Below, piece after piece: positions 9,231 to 18,549 of a stretch of 64,000 bases of DNA (positions are counted from its first letter, which is position 1; the number at the start of each line of letters is the position of its first letter). Made by a program: the position numbers and the translations under genes. The DNA is from Niveispirillum sp. SYP-B3756 (GTDB taxonomy: Bacteria; Pseudomonadota; Alphaproteobacteria; Azospirillales; Azospirillaceae): assembly GCF_009495745.1 (NCBI RefSeq), contig NZ_WIDQ01000003.1, positions 186,001-250,000 on the forward strand, read 5' to 3'. The notes under the pieces were generated by a model. It worked only from the letters and a program-made list of their open reading frames with translations. It made no database searches and was not told where the DNA came from.

Positions 9231-9950
9231 ATGACCGATACAAGCACCCACCTTCTGGTCGTTGATGACGACCGCGAAATCCGCGATCTGCTGACGCGCT
9301 ATCTCACCCGCCATGGCTACCGCGTCACGGCGGCCAAGGATGGGGTGGAGATGCGGCGGTTCCTGGCTGATCGCAATATTGACCTGATCGTGCTGGATCT
9401 GATGATGCCGGGCGAAGATGGCTTGTCGCTCTGCCGCGCCGTGCGGGCCGAAGGCGGGCCGCCCGTCGTCATGCTCTCCGCCATGGGGGAGGATGCGGAC
9501 CGTATCCTGGGGCTGGAGATCGGGGCGGATGATTATCTGCCCAAGCCCTTCAACCCGCGCGAACTGGTGGCCCGCATCAAGGCGGTGCTGCGCCGGGCCC
9601 AGACCGGCGGCAACGGCGCCCCCATTGCCAGCGGCAGCATCCAGTTCGCCGGATTTCTGCTGGATCAGGCGCAACGCCGCCTGACCGACCAGAAGGGCGA
9701 AGAGATCACCCTGACCGCCGGTGAATATGAGCTGCTGGTGGCCCTGGCCACGCGGCCGCGCCGGGTGCTGTCCCGCGATGATCTGCTGGAAATCACCCGT
9801 GGTCGCTCTGCCGGCCCGTTTGACCGTTCCATCGATGTGCAGATCAGCCGCCTGCGCCGCAAGATCGAACAAGACCCGGCAGAGCCCACGATCATCAAGA
9901 CCGTGCGTTCCGGTGGCTATATCTTCTCCCCGGAGGTGCAGCCGTCATGA
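9231..9950 (+). CDS. OmpR-family response regulator
   Basis: A 239-residue DNA-binding response regulator. The receiver domain (residues 7-120) has the acidic pair in VVDDD, phospho-acceptor Asp56 in LIVLDLMMPG and the conserved lysine in YLPKPFNPREL. A C-terminal OmpR/PhoB winged helix follows (ITLTAGEYELLVALA, RSIDVQISRLRRKIE, VRSGGYIFSP). It overlaps the next kinase gene as ATGA and is divergent from the PepSY gene. The stimulus is unknown; related alphaproteobacterial pairs respond to envelope or osmotic stress. Confidence 0.94.
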   Translation: MTDTSTHLLVVDDDREIRDLLTRYLTRHGYRVTAAKDGVEMRRFLADRNIDLIVLDLMMPGEDGLSLCRAVRAEGGPPVVMLSAMGEDADRILGLEIGADDYLPKPFNPRELVARIKAVLRRAQTGGNGAPIASGSIQFAGFLLDQAQRRLTDQKGEEITLTAGEYELLVALATRPRRVLSRDDLLEITRGRSAGPFDRSIDVQISRLRRKIEQDPAEPTIIKTVRSGGYIFSPEVQPS

Positions 9951-11269
9951 GGGCGCTGACCGACCGCATGTCCTATTCCATTTTCGCCGTGCTGGTCGGG
10001 GGTATCCTTCTGTCCCAGGCCATCGCGCTGGGGCTTTACCGGTCCGACCGGGCAGAGGCGGTGGCCGATGCCGAGGGGGGGCAGTTGGCCAACTGCCTGG
10101 ACGGATTCGCCCGCGCCATTGAGGAACAGCCGACCGATGTGCGGCTGGCCGTGCTGCGCGGGCTGAAGGAACGCGAGCTGACCGTGCGCACCAGCGCCGG
10201 CCATAATGTCATGCTGGATGTCTATGAGAAGGAGCCGAAGAAGGAGGGCCAGCCGGAGAAATCGCCCGCCATCTCCATCCCGCCCTTCGGGATGCCGGTG
10301 CCACCGCCGCCTGAACCCTCGGTGATCGAGGTGTCGCGGCAATTGAAGGACGGCACCTGGATGCGGTTCCATGCCCCGGTGACGGCCACCGATGCGCTGC
10401 GCGAACCGGGTTTCCTGGCCTCACTGGCCGGCAGTGCGGCGGTAGCCATCCTGTTGTCAGCCTGGGTGCTGGGCTTCACCACCAGGCCCTTGCGCCGCTT
10501 TGCCGCCGCCGCTAACCGGCTGGGCGTGGATATGAATGCCCCCTCACTGGACGAGGCCGGTCCGCGGGAGGTGCGGCTGGCCGCCGCCGCCTTTAACAAG
10601 ATGCAACGCCGCCTGCGCGCCTTTGTGGAAGATCGCACGCGGATGCTGGCTGCCGTCAGCCACGATCTGCGCACGCCTTTGACCCGGATGCGTCTGCGCG
10701 CTGAGTTCATTGATGATGATTCGGTGCGCGAAAAGATGCTGGACGATCTGGGGGAGATGGAGGCGATGATCGGTTCCACCCTGGCCTTTGCCCGTGACGA
10801 GGCAGCGCAGGAAGATATCCAGCCGCTGGAACTGAACGCCATGCTGGAACGGCTGGTGGAGGATATGCGTGACGGTGGCAAGCCGGCCAGCATGACGCAT
10901 TCACCCTTCCCGGTGCCGATCATGGGCCGGCGGATGGCCTTGCGCCGGGCGATTGCCAACCTGCTGGAAAATGCCGTGAAATATGGTCAGCGGGCCGACA
11001 TCGCCATCGCCGTCACGGGGGAGAATGTCACCGTCACCATCGATGATGACGGACCGGGCATTCCGGAAACTGAATTCGATAACGTGTTCCGGCCGTTCTT
11101 CCGGCTTGAAGGCTCCCGGTCGCGCGATACGGGCGGCACGGGGCTGGGCCTGTCGGTGGCCAATGATATTATCCGCGCCCATGGCGGGGAGATCGGGTTG
11201 GCCAACCGGCCGGAGGGGGGCCTGCGCGTCACCGTTGTGCTGCCCATGGCCGGTGACGCGGTGGGCTAA
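9947..11269 (+). CDS. EnvZ/TctE-type sensor histidine kinase
   Basis: A 440-residue membrane kinase forming a two-component system with the preceding regulator, to which it is coupled by a four-base overlap. Helix 1 is at about residues 12-28 (IFAVLVGGILLSQAIAL). A periplasmic domain of some 130 residues follows, including a proline-rich stretch (ISIPPFGMPVPPPPEPS). Helix 2 is near residues 158-175, then HAMP, then the H-box AAVSHDLRTPLTRMR with His239, and the ATPase domain with NLLENAVKYG, DDDGPGIP and GGTGLGLSV. All catalytic boxes are intact. The proline-rich periplasmic loop makes a direct contact with the PepSY protein conceivable; that is inference. Confidence 0.94.
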   Translation: MRALTDRMSYSIFAVLVGGILLSQAIALGLYRSDRAEAVADAEGGQLANCLDGFARAIEEQPTDVRLAVLRGLKERELTVRTSAGHNVMLDVYEKEPKKEGQPEKSPAISIPPFGMPVPPPPEPSVIEVSRQLKDGTWMRFHAPVTATDALREPGFLASLAGSAAVAILLSAWVLGFTTRPLRRFAAAANRLGVDMNAPSLDEAGPREVRLAAAAFNKMQRRLRAFVEDRTRMLAAVSHDLRTPLTRMRLRAEFIDDDSVREKMLDDLGEMEAMIGSTLAFARDEAAQEDIQPLELNAMLERLVEDMRDGGKPASMTHSPFPVPIMGRRMALRRAIANLLENAVKYGQRADIAIAVTGENVTVTIDDDGPGIPETEFDNVFRPFFRLEGSRSRDTGGTGLGLSVANDIIRAHGGEIGLANRPEGGLRVTVVLPMAGDAVG

Positions 11270-11314
11270 GGGCGGCGGGCGGCGGCACCTGTCCGCCGCC
11301 CGCCTCTCTCCCGC

Positions 11315-11617
11315 TTAATCTTCCAGCATATTGGCCAGCTTCATGGCCACGCCCATATTGCCCGATACTTTCAGCTTGCCCGTCATGAAGGCCAGCGTGG
11401 GGGCCAGCTTGCCCTCTGCCAGTTTCAGCAGATTCTCCGGGGAGATGGTCAGGGTGGTGTCCGGCGCGTCGCCCGTGCGGCTGACCGCCGGCGGTGTGCT
11501 GCGGCCATTGATGAACACGGCGTCGCCGCTACCGAAATCGAACTTAACCAGGGCGCCCAGGCCGGTGAAATTCAGCGCCCGTGCCCGCATCTGCGCTTCG
11601 ATCTGGTCGATGTTCAT
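11315..11617 (-). CDS. SCP2 sterol-binding domain protein
   Basis: A stand-alone 100-residue SCP2 domain, a fold with a hydrophobic tunnel that binds fatty acyl-CoA or other lipids. Recognisable by LVKFDFGSGDAVFINGR, the strand APDTTLTISPENLLKLAEG and the C-terminal LAFMTGKLKVSGNMGVAMKL. In bacteria such proteins are associated with fatty-acid or branched-chain acyl-CoA metabolism. It is monocistronic, with an operator-like palindrome 21-36 bases before the start. Confidence 0.9.
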   Translation of the reverse strand: MNIDQIEAQMRARALNFTGLGALVKFDFGSGDAVFINGRSTPPAVSRTGDAPDTTLTISPENLLKLAEGKLAPTLAFMTGKLKVSGNMGVAMKLANMLED

Positions 11618-11637
11618 CCCTAACTCCCTCTCTGGAA

Positions 11638-11653
11638 TTAACGTTTACGTAAA
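11638..11653 (-). promoter_or_regulatory. ACGT-core operator-like box upstream of SCP2 gene
   Basis: TTAACGTTTACGTAAA contains the perfect 10-bp palindrome TTTACGTAAA and a repeated ACGT spaced six bases. It resembles sites of the MerR-family regulator LiuR (branched-chain amino acid and fatty acid catabolism), which fits an acyl-binding protein gene. From memory of the motif; not tested. Confidence 0.35.
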
Positions 11654-11700
11654 GGGAATTATAGCGATTAACGGAGTAAACGGCAACAGGGGCAATAGGG

Positions 11701-12315
11701 TCAGCGCGTGGCGACCGCGACGGCCACGCCCGCCATCAGCCCGCCGGTGGCGCGGTTGATGACGCGCATATGGGATGGTTTGGCGATGAAGCGCCGGGCG
11801 CTGGCCGCCACCATCGCATAGGCCGTCATCACACTGGTCAGCACACAAGCCATCAGGACGCACAGTTCCAGCACGGCCAGGGGCGTCATCTCCTGCAGGC
11901 TGATCACCTGCGGCAGGATGGCCAGAAAGAAGATCATGGTCTTGGGGTTGCCCAGCGTCAGGGCAAGCCCGCCCATGGTCTGCCGCAGCCCATCCCCCTT
12001 CACTGCCGGCAATTCACTGGGCGGGGTGGCGGGGGCCCGCCACATTTTCCAGGCCATGTAGAGCAGATAAGTGGCACCGGCATATTTGATGATAGTGAAG
12101 ACCAGCTGAAAACTCTGCGCCAGCACGCTCAACCCGCCCGTCACCAGCCCGAACCAGGTGAGATCACCCAGCACAATGCCGGCAATGAAGGGCAGGGTAC
12201 GGCGCGTATCCGTTGCCAGGGCACGGGCCACCACCGCCGCCACGCCGGGTCCGGGCGAGGCCACGGCCACAGCATAGATGCCGGCAAAAATCACAAGCGC
12301 GGTGATGTCGATCAT
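11701..12315 (-). CDS. LysE/RhtB-family amino-acid exporter
   Basis: A 204-residue inner-membrane exporter with about six helices. Family hallmarks are the N-terminal ASPGPGVAAVVARAL motif at residue 16 and the central GNPKTMIFFLAILPQ. Homologues export amino acids such as homoserine, threonine or lysine; the substrate here is unknown. ATG 12315 begins the first helix directly; the longer frame from 12444 would add 43 polar residues overlapping a terminator and is rejected. Monocistronic. Confidence 0.92.
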   Translation of the reverse strand: MIDITALVIFAGIYAVAVASPGPGVAAVVARALATDTRRTLPFIAGIVLGDLTWFGLVTGGLSVLAQSFQLVFTIIKYAGATYLLYMAWKMWRAPATPPSELPAVKGDGLRQTMGGLALTLGNPKTMIFFLAILPQVISLQEMTPLAVLELCVLMACVLTSVMTAYAMVAASARRFIAKPSHMRVINRATGGLMAGVAVAVATR

Positions 12316-12358
12316 AGTGGTACCCGGCCGAAGAAAATTGATGCTGGTATCATAGCAG

Positions 12359-12387
12359 AAGGGCGGGCCGCTTGCGCGCCCGCCCTT
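12359..12387 (-). terminator. Terminator hairpin downstream of ppx
   Basis: Perfect ten-base stem AAGGGCGGGC/GCCCGCCCTT with a nine-base loop, placed between the ppx stop (12416) and the LysE-family start. The tail on the minus strand is only weakly T-rich. Confidence 0.55.
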
Positions 12388-12415
12388 GGTGCAAACGGCG
12401 CTGTGCCGATACGCT

Positions 12416-13933
12416 TCAGGCACCCGGCTGGATGCGTATGTCACCCACGCGGTTCAACGCCTTGGCCAGGGCATCCAGCCGGCGCTGTACCGCCTCGCCG
12501 GTCAACATGGCGGCATCTTCCGGCAGCACCAGGGTCAGGGTCGACTCGCCCAGTTGCAGGGTGGTGCGCTGCAGCAAGGTGGCGGCACCGCCCGTCAATG
12601 TGTGAGCCAGCCGCAGGGCCAGCCCCAGCATGGTGGCGCGGGCCAGCACATTTTCCTTCAACAGCCCGCGCGCCGGGGCCAGCACGGACCCTTCCAGCGT
12701 GCCGGCATAGCGGACATAGACACACGCGGCCAGGAAGGCCCGCTCCGCATGGTCCACCCCGGCGAACGGCATCCGCAGGATACGCAGGAAGGCATGTTCG
12801 GCGCGGTAATCGGGATGTTCGATCCAGCCCAGATCTGACAGCAGGCAAGCCGCCTGCCGCAACCGCCGCGCCGCCGGGTCTTCCCCGGCAAACAGCGGGC
12901 CCGTCCAGGCTGACAGAATTTCCGCATGGCCGAACCGGCCGATCCGGGCTGCCACATCGCCGCAGCCGGTCAGCAACGGGTGCATCTGCTGTTCGTCGGC
13001 CTGCAGCAAATCATAGAGATGACCTTCACGCAGCCCATAGGCGGAGAAGGTGACGCGGGAAGGCTGCACCGCCTTCAACACCCGCTCCATCACCAGGGCG
13101 GCGAGCGGCAGCGTATCCAGCCGCCGTTTGGAGACACCTTGCATCTTTTCCAGCGCCCCGCGCGACGCGCGGGCCACCTGACCGGCAAATTCCGCCATCA
13201 CGGTCCCATCCACCGAATATTGGTGGATGATGTGCAGCGGATGATTGGTCTGTTCCAGATGCATCTTGGCCAGCGCGCGCCAGGCACCGCCAACCGGATA
13301 GAAGGACCGCCCCTTGCCCTTGGAGAGCCAGTCCAGCTTGCCCAGATGCTGATCGATCAGCTTGGCGGCACTGCCGGCCTTGCCGTCCGTTGCCTCCAGC
13401 AGGCGCAGCGGTCCCAGCGGGGTGGTCACCTGGGAACCGATCTGCCCTTTCTCCAGCAGCACCAGTTCCAGGCTGCCGCCGCCCAGGTCGCCTGCCAGAC
13501 CGTCGGCATCGGGCGCGCCGGAAAGCACGCCTAAGGCCGCCAGCCGCGCTTCTTCCTCGCCCGACAGCACCGCCACGGTGAAGCCGGTCCGGCGGGTGAT
13601 CTCCGCCACGAAGTCGGCGCCATCGGCGGCGTCACGCACCGCCGCCGTGGCCAGCACATCCACCCGCCGTACCTGCATCGCTTCCAGCAGGCGACGGAAG
13701 CGGGTCAGGTTGTCCAGCGCCAGCCGAACCCCGTCGGGGTTCAGCCGGCCAGTTTTCTCCACCGTTCGGCCGAGGCTGGGCAGAACCCGTTCATTGAACA
13801 GGGCAACGGGGGAACGGGTCAGTCGCTCATAGACCACGCAGCGCATGGAATTCGACCCGACATCGATCACCGCAAGGCGATCATCCGCGTGGATTTGATC
13901 CAAGGCTGAGTGGTCCGCTTTCAAGGATATCAT
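12416..13933 (-). CDS. ppx: Exopolyphosphatase, Ppx/GppA family
   Basis: A 505-residue hydrolase of the actin-like ATPase superfamily that releases phosphate from polyphosphate ends and/or removes the gamma/delta phosphate of pppGpp. The phosphate-1 loop is AVIDVGSNSMRCVVYE (residues 21-36), the catalytic-region ATAAVRDAADGADF and SGEEEARLAALG follow, and the second loop is AGDLGGGSLELVLL. A C-terminal HD-like helical region has GLREGHLYDLL. It starts 19 bases after the ppk stop, so ppk-ppx form an operon that makes and breaks polyphosphate. Ppx versus GppA activity cannot be separated by sequence. Confidence 0.92.
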   Translation of the reverse strand: MISLKADHSALDQIHADDRLAVIDVGSNSMRCVVYERLTRSPVALFNERVLPSLGRTVEKTGRLNPDGVRLALDNLTRFRRLLEAMQVRRVDVLATAAVRDAADGADFVAEITRRTGFTVAVLSGEEEARLAALGVLSGAPDADGLAGDLGGGSLELVLLEKGQIGSQVTTPLGPLRLLEATDGKAGSAAKLIDQHLGKLDWLSKGKGRSFYPVGGAWRALAKMHLEQTNHPLHIIHQYSVDGTVMAEFAGQVARASRGALEKMQGVSKRRLDTLPLAALVMERVLKAVQPSRVTFSAYGLREGHLYDLLQADEQQMHPLLTGCGDVAARIGRFGHAEILSAWTGPLFAGEDPAARRLRQAACLLSDLGWIEHPDYRAEHAFLRILRMPFAGVDHAERAFLAACVYVRYAGTLEGSVLAPARGLLKENVLARATMLGLALRLAHTLTGGAATLLQRTTLQLGESTLTLVLPEDAAMLTGEAVQRRLDALAKALNRVGDIRIQPGA

Positions 13934-13952
13934 CGAGAGGATTGGCGCCGTT

Positions 13953-16298
13953 TTACGGGAAATTGCTCAACACCAGCTTCGGCGGCAGACGGGCAGCGCT
14001 CATCGCACTGCCCCGACCGGAGAGGCTGGGGTTGGTCATGAAATAGGTATGGGCATTGAAGGCTTCTGCGCAAGGCTCCATACGGTGATAGGTGGCGTCG
14101 GGCTGCAAAACCCAGCTTTGCGTATTGTCTTTCAGATTGGCGACCATGATCTGGTCCAGTACCTGCTGATGCACGGTCGGGTTCTCGATCGGCACCAGAG
14201 TTTCAATGCGGCGGTCCAGGTTGCGCGGCATCCAGTCGGCTGAGGAAATGAAGATTCGCGCCTGTGGCGAGGGCAGGCCATGGCCATTGCCGAAGCAGAC
14301 GACACGGCCATGTTCCAGGAAACGGCCGACGATGGATTTGACGTGGATATTTTCCGACAGGCCCGGCACGCCGGGACGCAGGCAGCAGATGCCACGGATG
14401 ACCAGTTCGATCTTTACGCCCTGCTGCGACGCCTCATACAGCTTGTCGATCAACTCGGCATCGACAAGACTGTTCAGCTTCACCCAGATCTGGGCCGGAC
14501 GACCGGCCTGGGCATGGGCGATTTCGGCATCGATCTTGTCCACCAGCCGCTGACGCAGGGTGGTGGGGGCGATGGCGATCTTCTCCAGCGATTTCGGCGT
14601 GGCATAGCCGGTCATGTAATTGAACATGTGGGCCGCATCATGGCCCAATGCCGGATCGCAGGTGAAAAACGACAGGTCGGTGTAAACCTTGGCGGTGATC
14701 GGATGGTAATTGCCGGTGCCGAAATGCACATAGGTGCGCAGGCCCTGGCTTTCCCGCCGCACCACCAGTGACACCTTGGCGTGGGTCTTCAGGTCTACGA
14801 AACCATAGACCACCTGCACGCCGGCGCGTTCCATGTCACGCGCCCAGCGGATATTGGCTTCCTCGTCAAAGCGGGCCTTCAATTCCACCAGCGCGGTGAC
14901 GCTCTTACCCTGTTCAGCCGCCTCAATCAGGGCGGCGACGATGGGGCTGTTTTTGGAGGTACGATAGAGCGTCTGTTTGATAGCCAGCACATTGGGGTCG
15001 GCTGCCGCCTGCCGCAGGAACTGCACCACCACGTCGAAGCTTTCGAACGGGTGGTGGACGACGATATCCTTCTGGCGGATGGCGGCGAAACAGTCGCCGC
15101 CGAAATCGCGGATTCGTTCCGGGAAGCGGGCATTATAGGGCGGGAACAGCAGGTCCGGCCGGTCGTCGGTGATGATCTGCTTGGTATCGGACAGGCCGAT
15201 CAGCCCGTCCAGCACGAACACGTCGTCGGATGACACATGCAGTTCGTCTGTCAGGAAGTCCCGCAATTCCCTCGACATGCCGGTATTGACAGCCAGCCGG
15301 ATGACGCTGCCGCGCTTGCGGCGCTTCAGCGCGCTTTCGAAGGTGCGGACCAGATCTTCCGCCTCTTCCTCAATTTCCATCTCGCTGTCGCGCAGCACGC
15401 GGAAAACGCCATGGCCCTTCAGGATGAAGGGGGGGAACAGCTTCTCGATGAAGGTCAGCACCACCTGTTCCAGCAGCACATACCGCGTGTCGCTGCCCGG
15501 CAGGCGCACGAAACGGTCCAGCTGCTGCGGCAGCATCACCAGCGCATCGACATCCCCGCCGCGATGCGGGTCGAACAGCTGCAGGGCGAGCGCAAAGCCG
15601 CCGGTGGGAAGGAAGGGGAAAGGATGGGCCGGGTCGACCGCAATCGGCGTCAGCACCGGGAAAATATCGTCGATGAAGCGGGCTTCCAGCCAGTCATATT
15701 CGGATGGCGACAGCTCGTCGATCTCCACCACGGCGATGCCGGATTCGCGCAGCAGGCCGCGCAGCATCAGCCAGCAGCTCTGCTGATCGCGCATCACCTC
15801 GGTGACGCGGTGATTGATGGCGGCCAGCTGCTGGGCCGGTGTCAGATTATCATCCGACGGGGTCGTCACCTTGGCGGCGACCTGGGCCTTCAGCCCGGCG
15901 ACGCGCACCATATAGAACTCGTCCAGATTGCTGGCCGAGATGGAGAGGAAGCGCAGCCGTTCCAACAGCGGATGGTCGGGATTATAGGCTTCCTCCAGCA
16001 CGCGCTGGTTAAAGGCCAGCCAGGAGAGCTCCCGGTTGATGAACCGTTCCGGGCTCTGCATGTCGATCTTGTCGGCATTGACGGCGGGTGCGGCAGAACC
16101 GCCGCTGCTGGTCACGGACGGGGCAAAGTCAGGGGGGGCGGTCACGGTCGGCGCTTCCTTTGGTTCCGGGCTGTCCGGCAAAGTATATGTTGCTTCTGTG
16201 ACGTTTTTCGGTTCGGCTGGCACCGTTGTTGTCGTCGCACGGCGGCGGCGTGGGGTTGAACCGCCTGCGGGGGTTCTGGGTGTCCGGGAAGTCGTCAT
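13953..16298 (-). CDS. ppk: Polyphosphate kinase 1 (RNA-degradosome type)
   Basis: Polymerises the gamma phosphate of ATP into inorganic polyphosphate, reversibly. The core begins at residue 82 ([20 protein letters not shown]) and runs through [12 protein letters not shown], the middle CYTH-like/PLD domains, and the autophosphorylated histidine in HFGTGNYHP, to C-terminal [13 protein letters not shown]. The first ~80 residues are a Ser/Thr/Pro-rich tail with RRRR that is not part of the enzyme fold. The annotated ATG at 16298 shares two bases with the sixA start codon on the other strand; ATG at 16061 (residue 80) directly before the core is an alternative start. Operon with ppx. Confidence 0.93.
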   Translation of the reverse strand: MTTSRTPRTPAGGSTPRRRRATTTTVPAEPKNVTEATYTLPDSPEPKEAPTVTAPPDFAPSVTSSGGSAAPAVNADKIDMQSPERFINRELSWLAFNQRVLEEAYNPDHPLLERLRFLSISASNLDEFYMVRVAGLKAQVAAKVTTPSDDNLTPAQQLAAINHRVTEVMRDQQSCWLMLRGLLRESGIAVVEIDELSPSEYDWLEARFIDDIFPVLTPIAVDPAHPFPFLPTGGFALALQLFDPHRGGDVDALVMLPQQLDRFVRLPGSDTRYVLLEQVVLTFIEKLFPPFILKGHGVFRVLRDSEMEIEEEAEDLVRTFESALKRRKRGSVIRLAVNTGMSRELRDFLTDELHVSSDDVFVLDGLIGLSDTKQIITDDRPDLLFPPYNARFPERIRDFGGDCFAAIRQKDIVVHHPFESFDVVVQFLRQAAADPNVLAIKQTLYRTSKNSPIVAALIEAAEQGKSVTALVELKARFDEEANIRWARDMERAGVQVVYGFVDLKTHAKVSLVVRRESQGLRTYVHFGTGNYHPITAKVYTDLSFFTCDPALGHDAAHMFNYMTGYATPKSLEKIAIAPTTLRQRLVDKIDAEIAHAQAGRPAQIWVKLNSLVDAELIDKLYEASQQGVKIELVIRGICCLRPGVPGLSENIHVKSIVGRFLEHGRVVCFGNGHGLPSPQARIFISSADWMPRNLDRRIETLVPIENPTVHQQVLDQIMVANLKDNTQSWVLQPDATYHRMEPCAEAFNAHTYFMTNPSLSGRGSAMSAARLPPKLVLSNFP

Positions 16299-16851
16299 GA
16301 AGAAGCTCTACCTGTTGCGACACGCCAAATCGGATTGGACCGATCCGAAACTGGCGGATCATGACCGGCCCCTCAACCCGCGTGGTGAGCGGGCGGCGCA
16401 GACGATGGCGAATTATTGGGCCACGCGCAAGGGTGGCCCGCCGCAACCGGATCTTGTTTTATGCTCCACCGCGCTGCGGGCGCGGGAAACCCTGCTGCGG
16501 GTGATGGCGGCATGGCCGGCCCCGCCGCCGGTGGATTATGAGGAAGGGCTTTATCTCTGCGGGGAGGAACTGCTGCTGGACCGGTTGAAGGCGCTGCCGG
16601 ATGGGGTGGGTTCCGTCCTGCTGGTGGCGCATAATCCCGACCTGCAGCTCTTGGCCCGCGACCTCTGCGGCCGTCAGGAAGCGCCCGACGCAGCGGCCCT
16701 GATGGCCGACCTGACGGCCAAGCTGCCCACCGGTTCCTTCGTGGCGATCGATCTGCCGCCGGAACGGGGCTGGGCGGATTTGCGCTGGGGCTGCGGCCGG
16801 CTGGTTGAATTTGTGTGCCCGCGCGACATTGCGCCCAAAGTGGGGGCTTAA
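16297..16851 (+). CDS. sixA: SixA-type phosphohistidine phosphatase
   Basis: A 184-residue histidine phosphatase superfamily protein. The catalytic RHG-type motif is at the very N-terminus ([13 protein letters not shown]), the second part at [10 protein letters not shown], and the third at [16 protein letters not shown]. SixA dephosphorylates phosphohistidine on signalling proteins, such as the nitrogen-PTS or hybrid kinases. The start is fixed by the conserved N-terminus; a weak GGGAAG lies seven bases upstream. It is divergent from ppk, with overlapping start codons, and is followed 66 bases later by the CYTH-CHAD gene. Confidence 0.9.
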   Translation: MKKLYLLRHAKSDWTDPKLADHDRPLNPRGERAAQTMANYWATRKGGPPQPDLVLCSTALRARETLLRVMAAWPAPPPVDYEEGLYLCGEELLLDRLKALPDGVGSVLLVAHNPDLQLLARDLCGRQEAPDAAALMADLTAKLPTGSFVAIDLPPERGWADLRWGCGRLVEFVCPRDIAPKVGA

Positions 16852-16917
16852 CCTCGGGCGCGGCCTGCGCTATCTGGAAGCTCTAACTTCCTTTTTTCTC
16901 ATAGGAACTGCCGGCGC

Positions 16918-18537
16918 GTGAATGGCCTGAGCAAAGCCCCCATCCCACCCCCTGCCAACCAGTCGGTGCCGCGAGCCCGGCCCGGTGGCGGGCAGGAGAT
17001 CGAGATCAAGCTGCTGGCGGCCCCGGCCGACCTGGGACGGATCGCCGATCTGGCGCTGGTGCGCGCCATGTTGAAGGGGGAGGTGCAGCGCGGGCGCGAC
17101 TATACGACATATTATGATACGCCAGACCTCGGCCTTGCCCGGCGCGGGCTGGCGTTAAGGGTGCGCCGCCGGGGCAGCCTGCGCACCCAGGCGGTGAAGA
17201 CCCTGGGGCTGCGCGGCACGGCGGACGGCGCCGGTGTCGCCGTCCGCCGGGAATGGGAATGGCCGGTACCCGGCGACCAGCCGGATTTCACCCTGTTGCG
17301 CGGCAACGGTCTGGAAGAGATGATTCCGCCTGCTGTCACAGAACGGCTGGCCGGCATTTTCAGCACCGATATCCAGCGCACCCTGATTCCGCTGCATTTG
17401 GGGAATGGGGTGGAGGTGGAAATGGCGCTGGACCTGGGGCAGGCGCTGGCCCTGTCCCGCGATACGGGGGCAGCGGCCGGCGGGCAAGCCCACCGCATCA
17501 TCAGCGAGGTGGAACTGGAGCTGAAGCGCGGCAGCATTGCCGACCTGTTCCGGCTGGCCGCCGCGCTGCATGGCAGGGTGCCGCTGCGCCTGTCCACCCG
17601 CAGCAAGGCCGATATCGGCCTTGCGCTGGTGACAGGGGCCCGGCCCGGCCCGGCGCCAGCCCGGCCCCTGGCCATCACGCCGATCACCACGGTGACGGAG
17701 GCGTTCCGCCATGTCATGCGCAATGGTCTGGCGCATCTGCTGGATAATCAGGAAGCGCTGGTGACAGAGGATGGCACCGGCGACGCGCTGGCCTTGCGGG
17801 AACTGGCGGCGGCGACACGACGGCTGGATGCCGGCTATGGGCTGTTCCGCCGGCTGATTCATACCGATCGCGGCGACGCGCTGCGCCGGGAATTGCGCAG
17901 CCATGCCAAGCTGTTGGAAAAGGCCCGCGCATGGCAGCGGCTGGCCCTGGCATTGGCGAATCTGGAACCTGATCAGCGCCGGCCGGCTTTGGGGGCGGTA
18001 TCGCAGGCCCGCGCCAAGGCGCTGGGCCGGGTGCGCCACTTGTTGAACGCACCGGAATGGACGGCGTGGCAATTGGATTTTGCGCAATGGCTGGAGGAGG
18101 GGGAATGGACCCGCCAGCCCCATGGCTGCCCCTTCGGCACCATGATGGATGAGATGGCCGGGCCGCTGCTGGCCAAGCGGATTGAAAAGGCGCTGCGAGT
18201 CGGCAGCATGCAGGACCCGCGCCAGGTGCCCAGCCTGGAACAGGCGGCCAGACTGGCGCGGCGGATGAAATATCTGCGTTATGCCCTGGATTATTGCCGT
18301 GCCGTCTGGCCGGCGGGCCGGGTGCGGCCGCTGCTGGATATGGTGGATGCGCTGCTGGTGCCGTTGAAGGCCGCAGCGGGGGCCGCGGCCGGTGCCGCCA
18401 TGCTGGACAAGCTGGGCTATGGGGCAGCCGGTGATGCCATGCGCCGCCAGGGCCATGCCGCCCTGGCCCCGGTGCCCGCCTTGTGGGCCGCCTTCACCCC
18501 CTTGGCCGCCCGTTTCACTGACCGGCCAAAGGGGTGA
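16918..18537 (+). CDS. CYTH-CHAD domain protein (inorganic triphosphatase / polyphosphate-associated)
   Basis: 539 residues. The N-terminal CYTH domain (about 25-215) has the EIEIKLL signature, TTYYDTPDLGLARRGLALRVRR and a conserved SEVELELK strand, as in triphosphate-tunnel enzymes that hydrolyse inorganic tripolyphosphate. The C-terminal CHAD domain (about 245-530) is helical with conserved basic/His positions (VTEAFRHVMRNGLAHLL, RRLIHTDRGDALRREL); CHAD domains bind polyphosphate and localise to granules. GTG 16918 follows AGGAA. With ppk, ppx and sixA it forms a polyphosphate-centred cluster. Confidence 0.92.
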   Translation: MNGLSKAPIPPPANQSVPRARPGGGQEIEIKLLAAPADLGRIADLALVRAMLKGEVQRGRDYTTYYDTPDLGLARRGLALRVRRRGSLRTQAVKTLGLRGTADGAGVAVRREWEWPVPGDQPDFTLLRGNGLEEMIPPAVTERLAGIFSTDIQRTLIPLHLGNGVEVEMALDLGQALALSRDTGAAAGGQAHRIISEVELELKRGSIADLFRLAAALHGRVPLRLSTRSKADIGLALVTGARPGPAPARPLAITPITTVTEAFRHVMRNGLAHLLDNQEALVTEDGTGDALALRELAAATRRLDAGYGLFRRLIHTDRGDALRRELRSHAKLLEKARAWQRLALALANLEPDQRRPALGAVSQARAKALGRVRHLLNAPEWTAWQLDFAQWLEEGEWTRQPHGCPFGTMMDEMAGPLLAKRIEKALRVGSMQDPRQVPSLEQAARLARRMKYLRYALDYCRAVWPAGRVRPLLDMVDALLVPLKAAAGAAAGAAMLDKLGYGAAGDAMRRQGHAALAPVPALWAAFTPLAARFTDRPKG

Positions 18538-18549
18538 ACGGCTAAAACC

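Noticed and set aside
16036-16296. 87-residue N-terminal extension of SixA
   Set aside because: In-frame but opposite the Ppk N-terminal tail, valine/glycine-rich and not part of SixA; the conserved start is the LYLLRHAKS region at 16297.
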